Below, piece by piece: positions 61,701-64,000 of a stretch of DNA of 64,000 nucleotides (the stretch's first letter is position 1; each line of letters opens with the position of its first letter). A model generated the notes under the pieces. That model was not told the DNA's origin, ran no database searches, and was given only the letters and a program-made list of their open reading frames with translations. Position numbers and translations under genes: made by a program. The stretch covers positions 248,001 through 312,000 of the forward strand of contig QAZA01000025.1 in the NCBI GenBank assembly GCA_003054695.1, read 5' to 3'. Source of the stretch: Verrucomicrobia bacterium LW23. GTDB taxonomy: Bacteria; Verrucomicrobiota; Verrucomicrobiia; Methylacidiphilales; UBA1321.

Positions 61701-64000
61701 GCATCCGTGCGGCGCGTCTTGTTGACGGCGTTATAGGTGTAGGTAACGGTTTGGCTTAAAGGGTTGGTGCTCGTGAGGTTACGCTTGAGGCCGTCGTACG
61801 TAAACGTGGTGGCGCGATTGAGGCCGTCCGTCACCTTGGTACGATTGCCCACCTCGTCATACTCGTAGCTTACCGTGATTCCCGAGGCGTCCGTCGTACT
61901 GGTCAGGCGGTTGAGCAGGTCATACACGTTGTGGGTAACGCGACCGAGCGGGTCGGTAACGGCAAGCACGTTGCCGGAGGCATCATAGACGTTTTGCGTG
62001 TGCGGCTGGCTCACTCCGCCGCCGGGCAGGGGCACGGGCGGCGAGAAGACGTGGATGGCGCGATCCGCGTCGTCGAAGGCGGTCGTGGCGGTGTTGCCTC
62101 GCGAATCCGTAACAGAGATGGTGCGGCCGCCCGCGTCATACAGCATGGTTTTGGTGGGCCGGCTTTCCGTGCCGCTCTCCGCGTCATACACCAGCGGGCT
62201 GATTTCCTGGATCTTGCGGTTGCGCGAATCAAAGACATTGTCCCACTGCTGCCCCAGCGGATTAATGGTGGAGATCACATTCCCCGCAGGGTCATACACG
62301 TTGCTGGAGGTCGGCCGCGCAGTGCCGCCAAGGCCATTGTTGACGGGCGGCGCGTAGGATACCGTTTGCCTGCCGGCGGCATCGTACTCCATATCGGCGG
62401 AGTGCCCGCGCTCGTTTGTGGTGCGGTGCTTGAGGCCCGTGGAGGTGTAGGCAATCTGCGTTGTTGTCAGGTCCGCATTGGTTGTGACGAGCGGGCGATT
62501 GAGAGCATCGTAGGTTACCGACGTCTGGCGATTGAGCGGGTCCGTGCTCAAAACAACATTGCTTACCTTATCATATTGCGTGGAGGAGACAGCGGTGGCG
62601 CCTCTCAGCTCATATTCAACGGAAGTCTGCACGGGTCTGTACAAATCATCATACGTTACCGTAGTTACAAAACCTCGCGGATCCGTTGTACTGGTAGGCT
62701 TAAAGCCAGACGTATTGAAGGCGCTTCCGCCCGAGTTGGTGCCATAGACAAGCGTGGTCTCATTGCCCAGCGCATCCGTGATTTTGACAGGGCGTTGCAG
62801 CGAGTCGAATTCCGTCTCCGTAACACCGCCCGTGGGGCCTGTTACCAGGGTGTTGGACCCCACTGCATTGTATGCGAAGCTTGTGGTAATATCACCCGCA
62901 TCCACAACTCCATCGCGGTTCATATCCCGCGTCTTAGAGGTTGTCCGGTTCATGACATCGTACTGATACAACGTTTTGAAGCCGTTCTCGTTCGTTTCGG
63001 AAAGCTTGTTTCCTCTCAGGTCATACACCATCGATTGCGATGTACCATCCGCATAAGTAACCCGCACAACGCGATTACGATTATCATAGTAAAACCACGT
63101 CGTATTCCCCCGCGGATCGGTCGTCGTCAGCCGGCTACCGTTCGCGTCATACGTATTCGAGTTGGTTATCGCCAGCCCCGCCGGATCCACAACCTCCTGC
63201 GCCACCCGCCCGTTGGCGTCCAGCACGTACTCGGTCACCAGGTCCTGCACCCATGCGGGATCGCCGGCCCCCGCCAGGGCTTTGCGCGTCGACTTTGTCA
63301 TGACGCCTGGGAAGGTCGTGCTCCCATACTCCATCTCCGTCACCTGGATTGGCGCGGAAGCCCCTGGCGCAAACACCGACTCCTTTGTGCGTCGGCCCAG
63401 GGCATCCACCTCATACTCGGTGCGCCGCCCCTCCTCATCCGTCACGCTGCTCATAATACGCGACTCGCCGGAATAGGTGAACGTTTTGGTATCGCCCAAT
63501 GCGTTGGTCTGGCTGGTGGGGTCGCCGTAATAGCCGTTGACGGCTATGTTAGTCATGATGTAGCGGTAGTCTTCGGACGCGGTCCAGGTATCGCCGTGGG
63601 TAAACGTGGTAGTGTTGCCGCTGAAATCGGTGACTTCCTTGAGTGCCATTGCGGCTTCTACATTAAACTTGAATGTCTCAGAACCCATGTAGGTGCCTGT
63701 CCCACTCAGTCCGTGCTCAAGGACCATAGTTTGGTAGCAGATGATCTTGGAATCACTGCGACCGGTAGAAGGAGAGATTTTTCTGAACTTAGGCAGATCA
63801 ATGATCTGAGCATCTTCAAAGCGATACGTTCTTACAAAGCCAGTAGCGTCCGTAACGATGGTTTTGCGGTGTCCATCCAGAACCGGATTTCCATTATTGA
63901 ATAAGATCTTGATCTCCGAATCGCTGGAAAACGTGCTGACGCTTCCGTCAGGCATAGTTATCTTGGTGACCGGGCGTGGCAGTCCGCTCTGAGGATAGTA
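58754..64000 (-). CDS. RHS-repeat polymorphic toxin with Hint and HNH nuclease domains (5' end outside window)
   Basis: At least 1748 residues; the frame is open at the right window edge, so the N-terminus is missing. The main part is RHS/YD repeats (YDANGRVAQEV type, more than 40 turns) that should form a cocoon. The RHS core ends with FRYRDLETGSFITADPAGF and VCNPWSKFDPEGL. A Hint autoprocessing domain follows, with Cys at 59828-59830 in CFVAGTLVATTDNLTPIESL and ending RILVHNEYGG. The last 100 residues are a predicted HNH-type nuclease (WVVHHIVPLSRGGSNAFENL, then a downstream His). The SMI1-type immunity gene overlaps its 3' end. Delivery route is unknown; contact-dependent competition is the usual role. 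Confidence 0.9.
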   Translation of the reverse strand, partial: YYPQSGLPRPVTKITMPDGSVSTFSSDSEIKILFNNGNPVLDGHRKTIVTDATGFVRTYRFEDAQIIDLPKFRKISPSTGRSDSKIICYQTMVLEHGLSGTGTYMGSETFKFNVEAAMALKEVTDFSGNTTTFTHGDTWTASEDYRYIMTNIAVNGYYGDPTSQTNALGDTKTFTYSGESRIMSSVTDEEGRRTEYEVDALGRRTKESVFAPGASAPIQVTEMEYGSTTFPGVMTKSTRKALAGAGDPAWVQDLVTEYVLDANGRVAQEVVDPAGLAITNSNTYDANGSRLTTTDPRGNTTWFYYDNRNRVVRVTYADGTSQSMVYDLRGNKLSETNENGFKTLYQYDVMNRTTSKTRDMNRDGVVDAGDITTSFAYNAVGSNTLVTGPTGGVTETEFDSLQRPVKITDALGNETTLVYGTNSGGSAFNTSGFKPTSTTDPRGFVTTVTYDDLYRPVQTSVEYELRGATAVSSTQYDKVSNVVLSTDPLNRQTSVTYDALNRPLVTTNADLTTTQIAYTSTGLKHRTTNERGHSADMEYDAAGRQTVSYAPPVNNGLGGTARPTSSNVYDPAGNVISTINPLGQQWDNVFDSRNRKIQEISPLVYDAESGTESRPTKTMLYDAGGRTISVTDSRGNTATTAFDDADRAIHVFSPPVPLPGGGVSQPHTQNVYDASGNVLAVTDPLGRVTHNVYDLLNRLTSTTDASGITVSYEYDEVGNRTKVTDGLNRATTFTYDGLKRNLTSTNPLSQTVTYTYNAVNKTRRTDALGNITDYTFDARNRSLAVIYNSADAINSIRHFTYDGAGNILTVTEPAKGAAATVTYTYDALNRASTETSGGATHTYVYDLAGNRLQTTYGQTGRTIVSTYDALNRLMTMAEGSNITQYFYDHNSSVVCKILPNGDTETAGFDSLNRAIYQHSRSASGRALCLINYAHDVLGNVIRVEEFYPAHLPNRTVTNSYDLSNRLTTEAITYDGSNLVTPPPANVTTAYTFDKANNRTSKVVTGGETPGATEYTYNAYNQLLNYSDGTRTVTLTYDAAGNRATRTVTGGDDSGSTLYSYDFENRLVRLETTPTSGAPKIYTYTYDYRTRRIVRDESQAGGQATKVVFSGGTSAFEVESGVVTVENIRGSDYGGGVGGVLYSLRNGIPSFAHANKRGDIIARTDSAGGLTYLGQYEAYGTRPHEYGASADRQRGNSKDEDPTGLLNEGFRYRDLETGSFITADPAGFVNGPNVYTYVVCNPWSKFDPEGLFWSAALTVGMALYDTYQYRTGQMSADDYTQSMALNTAALVADVATGGMGGGLAVRATNLAIKAAKVIDKADTVASVIVGGVNTAKAIESGDITGSMKNAALTAVGAKATTKGPDLDVPNTGKMDIPGGETAKGTCGKNGGCFVAGTLVATTDNLTPIESLEVGQRVRTPQGDVLLDCSSADSKESLFRVSLRLVASEPPFDSVEIVLLRTSEWLVNSHCRPVAGIGTHSASAFEIWLDLREIGITGWAEIKGISASPAITRGRGQLITGTFSRNCGNLFEVRVGGQSEPIHVTGSHRIFSVTRNSWVPAGNLLKNELLRTAVGDTQVLQISPISGLRSVYNIEVDKERCYYIGTSRILVHNEYGGDASKPTQWDETANTTNLGGGKTKEYTTRPPDQTQQLRDEFNAKDVGDRAIYLKTFAENARPEFMRRFSPADLSKMKSGLVPDDWVVHHIVPLSRGGSNAFENLRLMKRSFHENKNISEKLHNYEPGKNPYGRN

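Noticed and set aside
61931-63904. 657-codon plus-strand open frame opposite the RHS gene
   Set aside because: A repetitive RHS gene produces long antisense frames; the product is a low-complexity string without recognisable domain.
1-64000. tRNA or rRNA genes
   Set aside because: No cloverleaf or conserved TPsiC/rRNA stretch was recognised by eye; a tRNA scan would be needed to exclude one completely.

Overview
The window looks like a chromosomal segment of a GC-rich Verrucomicrobium, most probably of the Opitutaceae type. The strongest taxonomic markers are a complete Verru_Chthon cassette (pseudopilin-like proteins D-B-C-A), a second solitary cassette protein A, LacI- and XylR-type sugar regulators, Gfo/Idh/MocA oxidoreductases, a PmoA-family (DUF6807) protein and pectin-related genes. 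This assignment is an inference from gene content; no rRNA or tRNA gene was seen.

Layout. Bases 432-8774 form a nitrogen block: an outer-membrane beta-barrel protein, a biuret-hydrolase-type amidohydrolase (biuH), a cupin, a HupE/UreJ nickel permease and the full urease set ureA-B-C-E-F-G-D. Bases 8805-17641 hold a secreted transglutaminase-like protein, an AddB-like nuclease with a long acidic insertion in its active site, a CesT-type secretion chaperone, an aspartate aminotransferase and a tandem-domain NDP kinase. Bases 17907-25705 hold a QueF enzyme fused to about 670 low-complexity residues, a CocE-type secreted hydrolase, a LacI regulator, an oxidoreductase and a secreted protein.

Bases 25789-31357 carry three palindromic repeats and the Verru_Chthon cassette. 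Bases 31630-33595 hold a deleted rhamnogalacturonan acetylesterase relic and a beta-helix lyase-like protein. Bases 33642-39986 form what I consider the most interesting locus: a 1748-residue protein behind two small acidic CesT-like proteins. This is the arrangement of a type III effector with its chaperones. The large protein shows a ubiquitin-protease-like Cys/His signature, a middle part resembling a fold-type I PLP enzyme and a TPR-like C-terminal half.

Bases 40209-41540 hold a calcium-binding protein, a small conserved protein and an HsdM relic. Bases 41688-46717 hold the second cassette protein A, translationally coupled to a secreted protein. Two abutting miniature inverted-repeat elements follow. 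Bases 47247-53474 form a sugar-catabolism region with two regulators, a PmoA-family protein, a 2-hydroxyacid dehydrogenase and an oxidoreductase. From 53574 to the right edge the DNA is an accessory island: a solo palindrome, three decayed transposases, an internally deleted IS copy, an intact IS5-family element, and an RHS-Hint-HNH polymorphic toxin with its overlapping SMI1/KNR4 immunity gene. The toxin gene runs off the right edge of the window.
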